Assembly: GCF_900100345.1 (NCBI RefSeq)
Contig: NZ_FMTT01000007.1
Span: 1-51,945, forward strand
Direction of reading: 5' to 3'
Length of the DNA: 51,945 nucleotides
Source of the DNA: Paenibacillus tianmuensis
Lineage (GTDB): Bacteria; Bacillota; Bacilli; Paenibacillales; NBRC-103111
Shown piece by piece: positions 51,395-51,945 of the stretch. Each line of letters opens with the position of its first letter. Within the stretch, counting starts at the first letter, position 1. A model generated the notes under the pieces. That model had not been told where the DNA came from. It made no database searches and worked only from the letters and a program-made list of their open reading frames with translations. The position numbers and the translations under genes were made by a program.

Positions 51395-51945
51395 ATGGCT
51401 GAAGCTGCTTTGGGGCGAATCCAGCTATTACAGCAAATGCAGGAACGGTTGCGTCAGTCATTCGGCCCTGTAAGCTCTGCGATTCAAAAGATTGAAGATA
51501 AGATGAACCGTGCGGGAGCGGCAGCAAGCGCCCTGAGCGCCCTGAAGATTTCACCGAAGATCGAATCGATCGTCAGCATTCGGGTCGAAAGCTCGGGAGG
51601 AGCTTCAGGGTCGGGCGGGGGCTTGGGCAATATGGGCAAGTCCCTCATGACCGGCGTGGCCGATGGATTAGGAGACGTGCAGAAGGCGCTGTCGGGTTTG
51701 GGTCCATCCTTTTTGGGCGGAGTTTCCGCTGGTGTCGAAGATCTTGGCAAGTCGCTGGGCAATCTGGGTTCAGATGCTCTGACGGGCGTGAGCAAGGGCG
51801 TGAAGGAGCTCGGCGCATCGTTGAAAAGCATGGGAACAGATGCTTTTGGAGGCGTGAGCAAGGGAGTAAAAGAGCTCGGCGCATCGTTGAAAGGCCTCGG
51901 TACAGATGCTTTTGGAGGCGTGAGCAAGGGCGTGAAGGAGCTCGG
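51395..51945 (+). CDS. Tape-measure protein, N-terminal part (runs off the window)
   Basis: At least 183 residues, starting MAEAALGRIQLLQQMQERLR. After an N-terminal helical part (about 1-80, with KIEDKMNRAGAAASALSALK) comes a Gly-rich region of 22-residue repeats: GVADGLGDVQKALSGLG, GVSAGVEDLGKSLGNLG, then three near-identical copies of GGVSKGVKELGASLK type (units begin at 51641, 51707, 51773, 51839, 51905). The tape measure sets tail length. The weak ribosome binding site GAAGTGAAG lies 17 bases after the chaperone long-form stop, so coupling is likely. The 3' part is not in this window. Confidence 0.85.
   Translation, partial: MAEAALGRIQLLQQMQERLRQSFGPVSSAIQKIEDKMNRAGAAASALSALKISPKIESIVSIRVESSGGASGSGGGLGNMGKSLMTGVADGLGDVQKALSGLGPSFLGGVSAGVEDLGKSLGNLGSDALTGVSKGVKELGASLKSMGTDAFGGVSKGVKELGASLKGLGTDAFGGVSKGVKEL
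51773..51945 (+). repeat. 66-bp tandem repeats in the tape-measure gene
   Basis: Units starting at 51773, 51839 and 51905 share most bases (GTGAGCAAGGG, GAGCTCGG, GCATCGTTGAAA). The unit encodes 22 residues, that is two 11-residue periods. Two more diverged units precede them, and the array may continue past the window. Confidence 0.85.

Noticed and set aside
1..51945. CRISPR arrays, tRNA or rRNA genes, insertion sequences
   Set aside because: I saw no regularly spaced direct repeats with spacers, no cloverleaf sequences, no rRNA sequence and no transposase genes.

Overview
The window looks like a chromosomal segment of a Paenibacillus-type Firmicute (family Paenibacillaceae). The signs are an S-layer-homology surface protein, strong AGGAGG ribosome binding sites, SigA-type promoters with Firmicute operators (a CcpA cre-like site, CstR, LacI and LytTR types), and PBSX-like (Xkd family) contractile-tail genes. 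I see no rRNA, tRNA or CRISPR array.

Region 1 (1-10.2 kb) is mixed housekeeping content: an SLH/von Willebrand-A surface protein, an aldo/keto reductase with an iron-sulfur tail, an M17 leucyl aminopeptidase, a membrane-anchored hypothetical protein, a Gfo/Idh/MocA oxidoreductase, a PAS sensor kinase that appears broken into two reading frames, a YuiH-type sulfite-oxidase-fold protein and a universal stress protein.

Region 2 (10.2-17.7 kb) is a sugar-alcohol operon: a LacI regulator with three copies of one operator, a ribose-type ABC importer (ATPase, permease, lipoprotein), a sorbitol/xylitol-type dehydrogenase and a xylulokinase. The predicted route is pentitol uptake, oxidation to D-xylulose and phosphorylation to xylulose 5-phosphate. 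The genes look more AT-rich than their neighbours.

Region 3 (17.7-25.3 kb) holds a LytS/LytR two-component pair next to a DUF485/ActP acetate-type symporter pair, whose promoter carries direct repeats upstream and a cre-like site at the transcription start. A persulfide-handling operon follows: a four-module CoA-disulfide-reductase/rhodanese/TusA/DsrE protein and its CstR repressor, with two operator palindromes in the promoter region.

Region 4 (25.3-33.3 kb) has a TetR regulator divergent from a DUF2306 membrane protein, then a LysR regulator divergent from a 3-hydroxybutyrate/ketone-body operon (GntP-family permease, 3-hydroxybutyrate dehydrogenase, ScoA, ScoB, thiolase), which should deliver acetyl-CoA.

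Region 5 (33.3-51.9 kb, running off the end) is accessory. It starts with a small holin-like type I toxin candidate and a degenerate ImmA-like gene, then an Xre repressor facing a rightward promoter covered by three TCTC-N7-GAGA operators, a coiled-coil protein and a sigma-region-4-like activator. A late promoter with tandem 11-bp repeats and a leader hairpin precedes three long modular tail-fibre genes with small partner genes. A tail-terminator-like fusion, sheath, tube, a tail chaperone with a textbook -1 frameshift site, and the start of a tape-measure gene with 22-residue repeats follow. No terminase, portal or capsid gene lies between the regulators and the tail genes. The best reading is a phage-tail-like bacteriocin (R-type tailocin) with an unusual fibre-first order and three different receptor-binding tips, although the part beyond the window is unseen.
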